The notes: generated by a model not told the origin, from the letters alone. A DNA stretch of 64,000 nt from Streptomyces sp. NBC_00691 (GCF_036226665.1 NZ_CP109007.1:1550001-1614000); one strand, 5' to 3'; numbered from the stretch's first letter, positions 18,301-27,692 are shown. Numbers and translations are program-made.

Positions 18301-19233
18301 TCAAACCCCGAGGACCTCGCCCGGCGCGATGCGCACGCCACGGGCCCAGTCGGCGGCCTTCATCGGCTTCTTGCCCTGGGGCTGGACCCAGAGCAGCTCG
18401 ACGGCGTACGAGCCGGTGCCCGCGTACACGTTGTTCTTGCCCGCGGCGAGCTCCCCCGGGGCCAGGTCGGTGCGGTCGGGCAGCGGGGTGACCTGGATCA
18501 GCTTGAGGCGCTCGCCCCGGAACACCGTCCAGGCGCCGGGGGCCGGGGTGCAGCCGCGGACCACGCGGTCCACCCGCAGCGCGGGGGCGGCGAAGTCGAC
18601 GTGGGCGTCCTCGACCTGGATCTTCGGAGCGAGGGTGATCCCTTCGACCGGCTGCGGCACGGCCTGGAGAGATCCGTCCTCGATGCCGTCCATGGTGGCG
18701 GCGAGCAGCCCGGCACCCGCGAAGGCGAGCCGGGTGAGCAGGTCGCCGCTGGTGTCGGTCGGCCGGACGTCCTCGGTGACCACGCCGTACACCGGACCCG
18801 AGTCCAGGCCCTCCTCGATCAGGAAGGTGGACGCGCCCGTGACCTGGTCGCCCGCCATCAGCGAGTGCTGCACGGGGGCCGCGCCGCGCCAGGCCGGCAG
18901 CAGCGAGAAGTGCAGGTTGACCCAGCCCCGGGCGGGGATGTCGAGGGCGACCTTGGGCAGCAGCGCGCCGTAGGCGACGACCGGACAGCAGTCCGGGGCG
19001 ATCTCCCGCAGCCGGGCGAGGAAGTCCTCGTCACGGGGCCTGGCCGGCTTCAGGACCTCGATCCCGGCCTCCTCCGCCCGCTGGGCCACCGGACTGGCGA
19101 CCAGCCGCCGGCCGCGCCCCGCCGGGGCGTCCGGCCGGGTGACGACAGCGGCGACCTCGTGCCGGCCGGAGGCGAGCAGGGCGTCCAGGGCGGGAACGGC
19201 GACCTCGGGGGTGCCTGCGAAGACGAGCTTCAT
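18301..19233 (-). CDS. fmt: Methionyl-tRNA formyltransferase
   Basis: A 310-residue enzyme that formylates initiator Met-tRNA with 10-formyl-THF. The catalytic triad matches E. coli numbering: Asn106, His108 ([13 protein letters not shown]) and Asp144 (EGLDSGPV). The C-terminal tRNA-binding OB-like domain (about 205-310) is complete. It starts the fmt-rsmB-rpe set. The ATG at 19233 has only a weak ribosome-binding site (ACAGGCAG). Confidence 0.97.
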   Translation of the reverse strand: MKLVFAGTPEVAVPALDALLASGRHEVAAVVTRPDAPAGRGRRLVASPVAQRAEEAGIEVLKPARPRDEDFLARLREIAPDCCPVVAYGALLPKVALDIPARGWVNLHFSLLPAWRGAAPVQHSLMAGDQVTGASTFLIEEGLDSGPVYGVVTEDVRPTDTSGDLLTRLAFAGAGLLAATMDGIEDGSLQAVPQPVEGITLAPKIQVEDAHVDFAAPALRVDRVVRGCTPAPGAWTVFRGERLKLIQVTPLPDRTDLAPGELAAGKNNVYAGTGSYAVELLWVQPQGKKPMKAADWARGVRIAPGEVLGV

Positions 19234-19479
19234 GAGTGGCGACTGCCTGTCTCTCCGGGGGCTTTACGGGCAGCGCACCAGTCTAGGTCCTGTCGTCGGA
19301 CTCCCGTCGTCGCCCGGAGGCCGGCCCCGCGGCGTCGGCTGCGTGCTGCCGGCGCCGGACCCCGCGGCGTCAGGTGCGTGCTCCCGCCGCCGGTGAGAGA
19401 GGGGGCGTACGAGCGGTCGAGCGCCCCGCGCATATGCGTGTACGCCCCCGCAGCGTGACCCAACCCCGGGTGGCGCGTT

Positions 19480-19497
19480 GGTCAAGAGAGATTGACC
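19480..19497. promoter_or_regulatory. GGTCAA-N6-TTGACC inverted repeat
   Basis: The 327-bp gap 19234-19560 between fmt and the divergent HTH gene holds this 6-bp-arm inverted repeat 64 bp before the HTH gene start. Its right half contains TTGACC, which could double as a -35. The rest of the gap is GC-rich, with repeated ccgCGGCGTC-type words and no coding potential I can support. Confidence 0.45.
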
Positions 19498-19560
19498 GAA
19501 TCGGGTCGCCGTTCCCCCCTGCGGCCCTTCCCCTTACATGCCGGTTCGAGAGGCTTTCAC

Positions 19561-20079
19561 ATGGCCGACCACGCAACCCACGACGCCCAGGCTCGGGCGA
19601 GTCTGCACCTGTTGGTGCGGGACATCGAGCGGGTCCGGCGGCAGGTGGACGCACTGCGCACGCTCACGGCCCAGCTGGGCAATGTCTACCGCCCTCGCCG
19701 CTCCGGCCCGTCCACGGGCTTCGTCGTCTACGGGCGGGCCCCCGCCCCCACCGTTCGTCTCGCGCAGGAGCTGCGGGACAGTGTCGAGACCCTGGTGACC
19801 GCGGCGGTCGACTTCGACCGCTCGCTCGGGTTCTCCTGGGACGCGGTGGGCTCCGCGCTCGGAGTCACCAAGCAGGCCGTCCACCGCCGTTACGGTGCCC
19901 GGCGCGCCCCCCAGCCGGGCGTCGGCCTCGACCAGGACCCGATCGTGGAGCCGAGCGCGCCCCGCACGCTCCCCTCGGTGCCCGCCGCCCGCTCGATGCC
20001 CCCGCAGCCGACCTCGGGCAGCGCCTCCCTCCGCGAGGAGCCGCGGACCTCGGCCTTCCCCGGTCCCCGCAACGGCTGA
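19561..20079 (+). CDS. Conserved actinobacterial HTH protein beside priA
   Basis: A 172-residue protein: an N-terminal helical part with heptad spacing ([19 protein letters not shown], about 17-35), then a helix-turn-helix-like segment [20 protein letters not shown] (residues 91-110), and a Pro/Ser-rich tail. The HTH resembles sigma-70 region 4 or CdnL-type DNA-binding helices, so a nucleoid or transcription role is possible; I recognise no named family. The ATG has GAGAGG upstream. It is convergent with priA. Confidence 0.8.
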   Translation: MADHATHDAQARASLHLLVRDIERVRRQVDALRTLTAQLGNVYRPRRSGPSTGFVVYGRAPAPTVRLAQELRDSVETLVTAAVDFDRSLGFSWDAVGSALGVTKQAVHRRYGARRAPQPGVGLDQDPIVEPSAPRTLPSVPAARSMPPQPTSGSASLREEPRTSAFPGPRNG

Positions 20080-20093
20080 CCCGCCCACGCCGT

Positions 20094-20127
20094 ACGGCCG
20101 CCCGTCCCCCAGGGGGCGGGCGGCCGT
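20094..20127. terminator. Bidirectional hairpin between HTH gene and priA
   Basis: ACGGCCGCCCG (20094-20104) pairs with CGGGCGGCCGT (20117-20127), and a C5/G5 inner stem continues it after a single bulged T. It lies 14 bp after the HTH gene stop and 98 bp after the priA stop on the other strand. Confidence 0.75.
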
Positions 20128-20224
20128 CCCATGTGGGGCGGGGCGGCACCGGGCAGCCGTCCCCATGAGGCTCTCCCGCGTACGGCCGTCCCGGGTGCCC
20201 GGGTGACCGCCCCGCCGTCGGCTG

Positions 20225-22363
20225 TCAGCCGATGTCCGGCGGGTCCACCCGGATCCGCACCGGGTCCCCGCCGCCCCGTGTCATCCGCGCCGCCCTGGCC
20301 TGCTTGAGCGCGGTCGCCAGGGCCGCGCCGCTGCCCGGCGGGACCCGGACCAGGGCACGCTCCCACTGCTCGCCCGGCGGCGGGTCCCCCGGCCTCCGGG
20401 GTCCGCCGGGGCGGACCACCGGCAGCGGCACCGGGCCGAGCACCTCGGCGTCGGCGGGCAGCCCGGCCGCCGCGAGCAGACCTGCGACGGCCTCCGGCGG
20501 CCCGGTGACCGCGGCCATCCGGGAGACCGGCGGGAAGCCCAGCTCGGCCCGCTCGGCCAGCTCGCGCTGGGCGTGCCCGACCGGGTCCCACCGGACGAGC
20601 GCCTGGACGGGCCGGAGCGTGGGCTCGGCGACGACGACCACCGTGCCGCCCTCGGGCTGGCCCCGCACCAGCGAGGCCGCGTCGATCCAGCGGCGCAGGG
20701 CCTCCTCGCCCGCGCGCAGATCGGGCCGGCCGAGCATGGCCCAGCCGTCGAGGAGCAGCGCGGCCGCGTAGCCGCCCTCCGCGACCGGCTCGGCCCCGGG
20801 GGTGCAGACCACGAGCGCGGGACGCCCGGGCACGGTGTCCAGGATGTGGTCCCGCCCCGAGGTCCTCACCGGGACCGCCGGGAACGCCCGGCCGAGTTCC
20901 TCCGCCGTCCGGCGCGCGCCGACGACCTGGGCCCGCAGCCGGGTCGCGCCGCACTCCACGCAGTGCCAGTCGGAGGCCCCGCGCCCGCACCAGCCGCAGT
21001 GCAGCTCCTGCTGCTCGGGGGCCTCCAGGGGCCCGGCGCAGTGACGGCAGCGGGCGGGCGTACGGCACCGCTCGCAGGCGAGTCGCGGTACGTATCCCCG
21101 GCGGGGCACCTGGACCAGGACGGGACCGGTCCTGAGCCCCTCGCGCACGGTCTGCCAGGCCAGTGAGGGCAGCCGGGCCGCGCGCGCGGCCTCGTCACGG
21201 GCCAGTTCGCCGTCGCCCACGGTCCGGATCAGGGGGGCGGCCCGGCGGACCTGCTCGCGTCCGGCGAAGAGCGCCTTGGCCCAGCCGGACTCGACGAGCT
21301 GGGCGGCCTCGACCGTGCAGCCGGTACTGCCGAGGAGGAAGGCGCAGCGGTCGTGGGCGGCGCGGAGCAGCAGGACCTCGCGGGCGTGCGGCTGCGGGGC
21401 GTGCGGCTCGCTGTGGCTGCCGTCACCGTCGTCCCAGATGACGACGAGACCGAGGTCGCGGACGGGGGCGAACATCGCGGCCCGGGTGCCGACGACCGCG
21501 CGTACCGCGCCGCGCCGTACGGCGAGCCACTGCGCGTACCGCTTCTCGGGGCCCGCCTCGGCGGTGAGCAGGGCGTGCCGCCCCTCGCCCAGGACGGTGG
21601 TGAGGGCCGCGTCGACGCGCCCCGCCGCGCGCCCGTCGGGGACGACGACCAGGGCGCCCCGGCCTGAGGCCAGGGCGGCGCCGACGGCCCGGGCGATCTC
21701 CTCGGCCCAGTGCGGTCCCGGGAGCGCGTTCCAGACGGCCCGGGGCGACCCGCCGCGCGCGAGGGAGTCGAGGAACGCGGGCCCCCGCTCGTACCGGGTC
21801 CAGCTTTCCGGCTCCGGCGCGGCCGGCGGTGGCAGCGGCTCCGGCGAGGGGCGGCCCTCGGCACGGGCGCTGCGCGGCGGCACGGCGAGCTGGAGCACGT
21901 CGGCGAGGCTTCCGGCGTACCGGTCGGCGACGGCGCGGGCGAGTCCGAGCAGTTCGGGTCCGAGGACCGGTTCCGGGGAGACGACGTCGGCGAGCGCGGC
22001 CAGGGGGCCGGAGTAGTCGGAGGTGGCCCGGCGCTCGACGAGGAAGCCGTCGATGAGCCGTCCGCCCTCCCGGCGTCCGTTCTTGACCTGGTGCGCCCCC
22101 GCGCCGAACCGCACCCGGACTCGCACGCCCGGCCGGGCGGCCTCGTCGAGCTCTTCGGGGACCGCGTAGTCGAAGAACTGGTCGAGATGGAGCGATCCCT
22201 TGTTCACCACGACGCGCGCGACGGGCAGTTCCTTGGCCAGCGCCGCCCCGCGCCAGGTCCGCGGCTTGGCGCGGGGCACCTTCGCCTGCCGCACGGTCTC
22301 CCGGATGAGCGCGAGCTGCTCGGGTTCAGCGGTCTCGTCGGGATTCTCTTTCTCGCTGCTCAC
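20225..22363 (-). CDS. priA: Primosomal protein N' PriA, helicase motifs lost
   Basis: A protein of about 712 residues with the PriA 3'-DNA-binding and winged-helix N-terminus (VARVVVNKGSLHLDQFFDYA) and an intact zinc module of paired CxxC motifs from Cys430 (CERC, CRHC, CGWC, CVEC). The helicase core is degenerate: where E. coli has GSGKTE this protein has RGGSPRAV (about residue 200), and the DEEH box reads WDDGDGSH. Actinobacterial PriA proteins are known to lack detectable helicase motifs, so it probably loads the primosome without unwinding. The GTG at 22363 (MSSEKEN) is chosen; an upstream GTG at 22387 is possible. A terminator separates it from metK. Confidence 0.93.
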   Translation of the reverse strand: MSSEKENPDETAEPEQLALIRETVRQAKVPRAKPRTWRGAALAKELPVARVVVNKGSLHLDQFFDYAVPEELDEAARPGVRVRVRFGAGAHQVKNGRREGGRLIDGFLVERRATSDYSGPLAALADVVSPEPVLGPELLGLARAVADRYAGSLADVLQLAVPPRSARAEGRPSPEPLPPPAAPEPESWTRYERGPAFLDSLARGGSPRAVWNALPGPHWAEEIARAVGAALASGRGALVVVPDGRAAGRVDAALTTVLGEGRHALLTAEAGPEKRYAQWLAVRRGAVRAVVGTRAAMFAPVRDLGLVVIWDDGDGSHSEPHAPQPHAREVLLLRAAHDRCAFLLGSTGCTVEAAQLVESGWAKALFAGREQVRRAAPLIRTVGDGELARDEAARAARLPSLAWQTVREGLRTGPVLVQVPRRGYVPRLACERCRTPARCRHCAGPLEAPEQQELHCGWCGRGASDWHCVECGATRLRAQVVGARRTAEELGRAFPAVPVRTSGRDHILDTVPGRPALVVCTPGAEPVAEGGYAAALLLDGWAMLGRPDLRAGEEALRRWIDAASLVRGQPEGGTVVVVAEPTLRPVQALVRWDPVGHAQRELAERAELGFPPVSRMAAVTGPPEAVAGLLAAAGLPADAEVLGPVPLPVVRPGGPRRPGDPPPGEQWERALVRVPPGSGAALATALKQARAARMTRGGGDPVRIRVDPPDIG

Positions 22364-22402
22364 AGCCCCATACCTACCAGACGCCACCGACAGTCGGACA
22401 TG

Positions 22403-22438
22403 CCGAAGCCCGGCACCGCGAGGGGTGCCGGGCTTCGG
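22403..22438 (-). terminator. Terminator of metK
   Basis: A perfect 15-bp stem (22403-22417 with 22424-22438) and 6-nt loop lie 19 bp after the metK stop and 40 bp before the priA start, insulating priA from metK. Confidence 0.88.
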
Positions 22439-22456
22439 TCGGGTGCGTCCGGGGCC

Positions 22457-23665
22457 TCAGAGGCCGGCGGCCTGCTTCAGGGCGTCCACGCGGTCCGTGC
22501 GCTCCCAGGTGAAGTCCGGCAGCTCACGGCCGAAGTGGCCGTAGGCGGCGGTCTGGGAGTAGATCGGGCGGAGCAGGTCGAGGTCACGGATGATCGCGGC
22601 CGGGCGGAGGTCGAAGACCTCGGCGATGGCGTTCTCGATCTTCTCGTTGTCGACGGTGTTGGTGCCGAAGGTCTCGACGAAGAGACCGACGGGCTCGGCC
22701 TTGCCGATCGCGTAGGCGACCTGGACCTCGCAGCGCGCGGCGAGGCCGGCGGCGACGACGTTCTTGGCGACCCAGCGCATGGCGTAGGCGGCCGAGCGGT
22801 CGACCTTGGACGGGTCCTTGCCGGAGAAGGCGCCGCCACCGTGACGGGCCATGCCGCCGTAGGTGTCGATGATGATCTTGCGGCCGGTGAGGCCGGCGTC
22901 GCCCATCGGGCCGCCGATCTCGAAGCGGCCGGTCGGGTTCACCAGGAGGCGGTAACCGTCGGTGTCGAGCTTGATGCCGTCCTCGACGAGCTGCTTGAGC
23001 ACGTGCTCGACGACGAACTCGCGGATGTCGGGCGCGAGCAGCGACTCCAGGTCGATGTCCGACGCGTGCTGCGAGGAGACGACGACCGTGTCGAGGCGGA
23101 CGGCCTTGTCGCCGTCGTACTCGATGGTGACCTGGGTCTTGCCGTCGGGGCGCAGGTACGGGATGGTGCCGTTCTTGCGGACCTCGGTCAGCCGGCGGGA
23201 GAGCCGGTGCGCGATGTGGATCGGCAGCGGCATCAGCTCGGGGGTCTCGTCCGACGCGTATCCGAACATCAGGCCCTGGTCGCCGGCGCCCTGCTTGTCC
23301 AGCTCGTCCTCATCGCCCTCGACCCGCTGCTCGTACGCGGTGTCCACGCCCTGGGCGATGTCCGGGGACTGAGACCCGATGGACACCGACACGCCACAGG
23401 AGGCGCCGTCGAAGCCCTTCTTCGAGGAGTCGTAACCGATCTCGAGGATCTTGTTCCGGACGAGGGTCGGGATGTCCGCCCACGCCTTCGTGGTCACCTC
23501 ACCGGCGACGTGCACGAGGCCGGTGGTGATCAGCGTCTCGACGGCGACGCGCGAGGTGGGGTCCTCCCGCAGCAGTGCGTCGAGGATGGTGTCGCTGATC
23601 TGGTCAGCGATCTTGTCGGGGTGTCCCTCGGTGACGGACTCCGAGGTGAACAGACGACGGGACAC
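22457..23665 (-). CDS. metK: S-adenosylmethionine synthase
   Basis: A 402-residue enzyme making SAM from ATP and methionine. [12 protein letters not shown] (residues 14-25) is the N-terminal ATP/metal site, and [19 protein letters not shown] is the conserved glycine-rich phosphate loop. The GTG start is preceded by AGGGAGCG. SAM supply supports methylation and, in Streptomyces, antibiotic synthesis. No SAM riboswitch fold was recognised in the 236-bp upstream region; a TAGACT -10-like hexamer lies about 82 bp upstream of the start. Confidence 0.98.
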   Translation of the reverse strand: MSRRLFTSESVTEGHPDKIADQISDTILDALLREDPTSRVAVETLITTGLVHVAGEVTTKAWADIPTLVRNKILEIGYDSSKKGFDGASCGVSVSIGSQSPDIAQGVDTAYEQRVEGDEDELDKQGAGDQGLMFGYASDETPELMPLPIHIAHRLSRRLTEVRKNGTIPYLRPDGKTQVTIEYDGDKAVRLDTVVVSSQHASDIDLESLLAPDIREFVVEHVLKQLVEDGIKLDTDGYRLLVNPTGRFEIGGPMGDAGLTGRKIIIDTYGGMARHGGGAFSGKDPSKVDRSAAYAMRWVAKNVVAAGLAARCEVQVAYAIGKAEPVGLFVETFGTNTVDNEKIENAIAEVFDLRPAAIIRDLDLLRPIYSQTAAYGHFGRELPDFTWERTDRVDALKQAAGL

Positions 23666-23746
23666 AACGCTCCCTGGGGTTGCAGCGGCTGCTGGCTCTT
23701 CGTTGACGGACCGGCAGGGGGCTGCGCCCCAAGACGTTCCGCGGAC

Positions 23747-23752
23747 AGTCTA
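23747..23752 (-). promoter_or_regulatory. -10-like TAGACT upstream of metK
   Basis: TAGACT on the minus strand matches the TANNNT form of Streptomyces housekeeping -10 elements, 82 bp before the metK GTG. No good -35 was found. Between it and the gene lies a short GGGGC-GCA-GCCCC hairpin. The gap 23666-23901 holds nothing else recognised. Confidence 0.4.
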
Positions 23753-23901
23753 TCGGTCGTGGTCGCGGGATGGACCAGGTGTCTCGCCTGGCGAATGCCC
23801 TGAGCGGGTGAATCCGGCCGCTTCGCGGCGGGTGAACGCCCTGATGGGGCGTACATCACACGCGCCGCGCTGGATTCCCGGTCCTCGTGGGACCGGACGG
23901 G

Positions 23902-25119
23902 TCAGGTCGTGGCGCGCAGCCGCGGCAGGACCAGGTCCCAGACCGTCTCGGCGAGCGCTTCCTTCGGACCGTGCGGTACGGGGGTCTCGGCGCCGTCCGA
24001 GGCGAGCACGACCGCCTCGTTCTCCTCGGAGCCGAAGGTCTTGCGCTCCCCCACCTCGTTGACGACGAGGAGGTCGCAGCCCTTGCGGCGGAGCTTCTCG
24101 CGGCCGTTGGCGAGGACGTCGTCGGTCTCGGCGGCGAAGCCGACGACCACCTGACCCGGCAGGGCCCGGTCGGCGGAGATCTCGGCGAGCACGTCGGGGT
24201 TGCGGACGAGTTCGACGGTGGGCGCTCCCCCGTCGTCCTTCTTCTTGATCTTCCCGGTGGCGTAGACGGCCGGCCGGAAGTCGGCCACGGCGGCCGCCAT
24301 GACCACGGCGTCCGCGTCGGCGACGGCCTTGAGCACGGCCTCGCGGAGCTGGACGGCGGTGCCGACATGGACGACGTCGACCCCGGCCGGGTCCGGGATA
24401 CCGGTGTTGGCCTCGACGAGGGTGACCCTGGCGCCCCGGGCGGCCGCGGCCCGCGCGAGCGCGTACCCCTGCTTCCCGGAGGAACGGTTGCCCAGGTAGC
24501 GGACGGGGTCGAGGGGCTCCCGGGTGCCGCCGGCGCTGACCACCACGTGGCGGCCGGCGAGGTCGGGGGCGAGGGCGTCCGCGCCGCGCGCGAGGACGCG
24601 CCGGCAGACCTCGAAGATCTCCGCCGGGTCGGGCAGCCGGCCCTTGCCGGTGTCGACGCCGGTGAGGCGGCCGACGGCCGGCTCGATGACGACGGCGCCG
24701 CGGCGGCGCAGGGTCGCCACGTTCTCCTGGGTCGCCGGGTGCTCCCACATCTCGGTGTGCATGGCGGGGGCGAAGACGACGGGACAGCGCGCGGTGAGCA
24801 GCGTGTTGGTGAGCAGGTCGTCCGCGAGGCCGTGGGCGGCCTTGGCGAGCATGTCGGCCGTGGCGGGGGCGACGACGACGAGGTCGGCGGCCTGGCCGAT
24901 CCGGACGTGCGGCACCTCGTGGACGCTCTCCCACACCTCGGTCGAGACGGGGTTCCCGGAGAGCGCGGACCAGGTGGCCTCACCGACGAAGTGGAGGGCG
25001 GAGTCGGTGGGGACGACGCAGACGTCGTGGCCCGACTCGGTGAGCCGCCGGAGCAGCTCGCAGGCCTTGTAGGCGGCGATGCCGCCGCTGACCCCCAGAA
25101 CGACCTTCGGCTTGGTCAC
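23902..25119 (-). CDS. coaBC: Bifunctional phosphopantothenoylcysteine decarboxylase/phosphopantothenate-cysteine ligase
   Basis: About 405 residues catalysing two CoA steps. The N-terminal flavin CoaC domain (about 1-185) has VLGVSGGIAAYKA, the active-site His in DSALHFVGEATWSAL, and APAMHTEMWEHPAT. The C-terminal CoaB ligase (about 190-405) has SAGGTREPLDPVRYLGNRSS and the AAVADFRP block followed by a Lys-rich GKIKKK. Two adjacent GTG codons (25122, 25119) could start it; GGGGAG lies just upstream of both. It follows rpoZ, but a strong terminator intervenes. Confidence 0.97.
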   Translation of the reverse strand: MTKPKVVLGVSGGIAAYKACELLRRLTESGHDVCVVPTDSALHFVGEATWSALSGNPVSTEVWESVHEVPHVRIGQAADLVVVAPATADMLAKAAHGLADDLLTNTLLTARCPVVFAPAMHTEMWEHPATQENVATLRRRGAVVIEPAVGRLTGVDTGKGRLPDPAEIFEVCRRVLARGADALAPDLAGRHVVVSAGGTREPLDPVRYLGNRSSGKQGYALARAAAARGARVTLVEANTGIPDPAGVDVVHVGTAVQLREAVLKAVADADAVVMAAAVADFRPAVYATGKIKKKDDGGAPTVELVRNPDVLAEISADRALPGQVVVGFAAETDDVLANGREKLRRKGCDLLVVNEVGERKTFGSEENEAVVLASDGAETPVPHGPKEALAETVWDLVLPRLRATT

Positions 25120-25161
25120 CACTGCCACTCCCCGCACTCGGATGCCTACGACTCCATGAGA

Positions 25162-25200
25162 CACCACAGGCCCGGCGGATGTTCCGCCGGGCCTGTGGTG
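25162..25200 (-). terminator. Terminator of the gmk-rpoZ unit
   Basis: A perfect 17-bp stem (25162-25178 with 25184-25200) and loop ATGTT lie 16 bp after the rpoZ stop. Confidence 0.9.
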
Positions 25201-25216
25201 AAGGAACGTGACGCGC

Positions 25217-25489
25217 TTACGTGGCCGGGCCCTCGATGGCCTCGGACGTCAGCAGACCCGCGTTGATCTCGCGCAGGGCGATCGAGAGCGGCTTCTCGTG
25301 GACGTGGGTGTCGACCAGCGGACCCACGTACTCCAGCAGGCCCTCGCCGAGCTGGGAGTAGTACGCATTGATCTGACGCGCGCGCTTGGCCGCGTAGATC
25401 ACGAGGCTGTACTTCGAGTCCGTGGCCTCGAGCAGCTCGTCGATCGGCGGGTTGATGATGCCCTCGGGCGCGGTGATGGAAGAGGACAC
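25217..25489 (-). CDS. rpoZ: RNA polymerase omega subunit
   Basis: A 90-residue omega subunit: [20 protein letters not shown] and [15 protein letters not shown] are the conserved helices that clamp the beta' C-terminus and help assemble RNA polymerase. The Streptomyces-length C-terminal extension ([20 protein letters not shown]) is present. The GTG start has GGAAGG upstream. It lies 65 bp after gmk on the same strand, the usual bacterial gmk-rpoZ pairing. Confidence 0.97.
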   Translation of the reverse strand: MSSSITAPEGIINPPIDELLEATDSKYSLVIYAAKRARQINAYYSQLGEGLLEYVGPLVDTHVHEKPLSIALREINAGLLTSEAIEGPAT

Positions 25490-25554
25490 GCTCTACCTTC
25501 CGAAGATGGAGAAAAGGATCGGACAACCGTTGGGTGTCCGGGGGAACAAGTGGA

Positions 25555-26127
25555 TCATTCCCCAGAAGTCAACAGCATCAACGTTAGCAGCTCGCGCGCA
25601 ACGTCCTCGACGGAGGTGTTGACGAGCGTGGTGTCGAACTCCGACTCGGCGGCCAGCTCGACCTTCGCGGCGGCCAGTCGGCGCTCGATGACCTCGGGCG
25701 ACTCGGTGCCGCGGCCGGTGAGGCGGCGGACCAGTTCCTCCCAGCTCGGCGGGGCCAGGAAGACCAGCTGGGACTCGGACATCGAGTCCTTCACCTGGCG
25801 GGCGCCCTGGAGGTCGATCTCCAGGAGCACGGGCTCGCCGGCGTCGAGGCGGTCGAGGACCGCGCGGCGCGGTGTGCCGTACCGATTGCCCGCGAACTCG
25901 GCCCATTCGAGGAGTTCACCGTTGGCGATCAGCTTGTCGAACTCGTCGTCCGTCACGAAGAAGTAGTGGACGCCGTGCTTCTCGCCGGGGCGGGGCTTCC
26001 GTGTCGTCGCCGACACCGAGAGCCATACCTCGGGGTGGACCTTGCGCATATGAGCGACGACCGTGCTCTTGCCGACCCCTGAGGGGCCGGAGAGCACGGT
26101 CAGCCGCGGACGTGCCTCTGCTGCCAT
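25555..26127 (-). CDS. gmk: Guanylate kinase
   Basis: A 190-residue enzyme phosphorylating GMP to GDP. P-loop GPSGVGKS at residues 14-21, the GMP-binding [13 protein letters not shown] and HGVHYFF segments, and the lid LTGRGTES with catalytic arginines are all present. It is 73 bp downstream of the sIHF gene, in the mIHF-gmk-rpoZ order known from mycobacteria. Confidence 0.97.
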   Translation of the reverse strand: MAAEARPRLTVLSGPSGVGKSTVVAHMRKVHPEVWLSVSATTRKPRPGEKHGVHYFFVTDDEFDKLIANGELLEWAEFAGNRYGTPRRAVLDRLDAGEPVLLEIDLQGARQVKDSMSESQLVFLAPPSWEELVRRLTGRGTESPEVIERRLAAAKVELAAESEFDTTLVNTSVEDVARELLTLMLLTSGE

Positions 26128-26200
26128 GCAGCGATTATTCCAGCTTCACCGGGGTGCCCGGGACGCGTGTCCCGGATCCGGAGCCGGACCGGTCGCCGGA

Positions 26201-26524
26201 TCAGGCGCCGGTGCTGCCGAACTCGCGCTCCAGGGAGGCGATCTGGTTGGAACCGAGACCGCGCACCCGGCGGCTCTCGGAGATGCCGAGGCGCTCCATG
26301 ATCTGCTTGGCGCGGACCTTGCCCACGCCGGGCAGGGACTCGAGCAGCGCGGAGACCTTCATCTTGCCGATGACGTCGTTCTCCTGGCCGGTCTTGATGA
26401 CCTCGTGAAGAGAGGCGCCGGAGTGCTTGAGTCGATTCTTGACCTCGGCCCGCTCCCGGCGAGCCGCGGCGGCCTTTTCGAGCGCGGCTGCGCGCTGTTC
26501 AGGGGTAAGGGGCGGAAGAGCCAC
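26201..26524 (-). CDS. mihF: Actinobacterial integration host factor (sIHF/mIHF)
   Basis: A 107-residue nucleoid protein nearly identical, as I remember it, to S. coelicolor sIHF. A long N-terminal helix (PEQRAAALEKAAAARRERAE) is followed by a helix-two-turns-helix/HhH core SLPGVGKVRAKQIMERLGI (residues 63-81). It binds DNA without sequence specificity, bends it and affects topoisomerase activity, sporulation and antibiotic production. The GTG at 26524 gives the family length (MALPPLTPEQ); GAGGTGA precedes it. The open frame upstream to 26599 is not part of the protein. Own promoter at 26640-26668. Confidence 0.95.
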   Translation of the reverse strand: MALPPLTPEQRAAALEKAAAARRERAEVKNRLKHSGASLHEVIKTGQENDVIGKMKVSALLESLPGVGKVRAKQIMERLGISESRRVRGLGSNQIASLEREFGSTGA

Positions 26525-26639
26525 GCCTACGTCACCTCGGATGTCGATCTGTCGGATACGGACCGGTGAGGAACCTCGCGCCCCACACCAGTGGAGCAAC
26601 GCTCAACGGAGTGGTCGTTGAACGCCTGCTCTGCCCCGG

Positions 26640-26668
26640 AGACTAGCGGCCGAGGCCGCTCCAGTCAG
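26640..26668 (-). promoter_or_regulatory. Probable sIHF promoter
   Basis: On the minus strand CTGACT (26668-26663) and TAGTCT (26645-26640) are 17 bp apart, a fair match to TTGACN/TAGNNT. The leader would be about 110 nt. Confidence 0.5.
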
Positions 26669-26678
26669 CGAGAACGAA

Positions 26679-26718
26679 GGAAAAGTCCTGGTCAGCATCG
26701 ACCGACCGGGACTTTTCC
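26679..26718 (-). promoter_or_regulatory. Long inverted repeat upstream of the sIHF promoter
   Basis: GGAAAAGTCC and GGACTTTTCC (10-bp perfect arms, 26679-26688 and 26709-26718) enclose 20 nt that contain a second GGTC/GACC pairing. It is just upstream of the -35, so it could be an operator, or a second hairpin backing up the pyrF terminator. AT-rich arms are unusual for this genome. Confidence 0.5.
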
Positions 26719-26764
26719 GGCAAAACGACCCGGTTTTGAGCCAAGTTTTCGTCAAGGAGTGAGA

Positions 26765-26797
26765 CGGCCCGGTGGGACGGGTCGTCCCACCGGGCCG
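26765..26797 (-). terminator. Terminator of the pyr operon after pyrF
   Basis: CGGCCCGGTGGGAC pairs with GTCCCACCGGGCCG (14 bp, loop GGGTC), 59 bp after the pyrF stop. Confidence 0.88.
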
Positions 26798-26855
26798 AAA
26801 CAGTGCCGACATCCGGGTCGATCCGCTCCGACCTGCGGAGAGACCGAGAAGCTCG

Positions 26856-27692
26856 TTACCCGCCGACCGCCGCGCGGATCTCGTCCGCGTACCGGTGCGC
26901 CGAGTCCCGCAGGGCGGAGGCGTCGGGGCCGTGCCGCAGGACCCCGCGGCTGACGTTCGGGACGACGTTGCCCACGGCCGCGCCGAAGACGGCCGGGAGG
27001 TCGGCCGGGGTCGCGCCCTGGGCACCGATCCCGGGGGCGAGGAGCGGACCGTTGATGTCCAGGTCGAACGAGGACAGGTCGCTGAGCGTGGCACCGACGA
27101 CCGCGCCGAAGGAGCCCATCGGGGTCTCCCCCGCGTTCTCCGCGGCGAGGTGGCCCAGCATGGTGGCGCCGATCGTGCGGCCGTCCTCGCGGACGGCCCG
27201 CTGGACCTCCGCGCCCTCCGGGTTGGACGTCAGGGCCAGGACGAAGAGACCCGCGCCGGACTCGCGGGCCAGGTCGACGGCCGGCTTGAGGGAGCCGTAG
27301 CCGAGGTACGGGGAGACCGTGAGCGCGTCGGAGAAGAGCGGGGAGTCCTTGCGCAGGTAGGTCTCCGCGTACGCGGCCATCGTGGAGCCGATGTCGCCGC
27401 GCTTGGCGTCCATGACGACCAGGCCGCCCGCCGCGCGCAGATCGGCGACGGCGCGCTCCAGGACGGCGACACCGCGCGAGCCGAAGCGCTCGAAGAAGGC
27501 GGACTGCGGCTTGAACACGGCCACGGTGTCCGCGAGCGCCTCGACGACGGTGAAGGTGAACCGCTCCAGACCGGCGATGTCGTCGGTCAGGCCCCAGGAG
27601 TCGAGCAGGGCGGCGTGCGGGTCGATGCCGACACAGAGCGGGCCGCGTCCGTCCATGGCGGAGCGCAGACGGGTGCCGAAGGAGAGGGTCAC
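26856..27692 (-). CDS. pyrF: Orotidine 5'-phosphate decarboxylase (type 2)
   Basis: A 278-residue enzyme making UMP from OMP, of the longer type-2 group. Active-site Lys97 and Asp100 sit in DAKRGDIGST; VGIDPHAALL binds the phosphate-side ligand. The GTG start overlaps the pyrD stop by 4 bp (GTGA), so translation is coupled. It is the last gene of the pyrimidine cluster. Confidence 0.97.
   Translation of the reverse strand: MTLSFGTRLRSAMDGRGPLCVGIDPHAALLDSWGLTDDIAGLERFTFTVVEALADTVAVFKPQSAFFERFGSRGVAVLERAVADLRAAGGLVVMDAKRGDIGSTMAAYAETYLRKDSPLFSDALTVSPYLGYGSLKPAVDLARESGAGLFVLALTSNPEGAEVQRAVREDGRTIGATMLGHLAAENAGETPMGSFGAVVGATLSDLSSFDLDINGPLLAPGIGAQGATPADLPAVFGAAVGNVVPNVSRGVLRHGPDASALRDSAHRYADEIRAAVGG

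Noticed and set aside
23666..23901. Possible SAM riboswitch upstream of metK
   Set aside because: No multi-helix SAM aptamer pattern could be traced; only a short GGGGC-GCA-GCCCC hairpin is present.
26525..26599. N-terminal extension of sIHF
   Set aside because: Family members start at MALPPLTPEQ, and a ribosome-binding site precedes the GTG at 26524.
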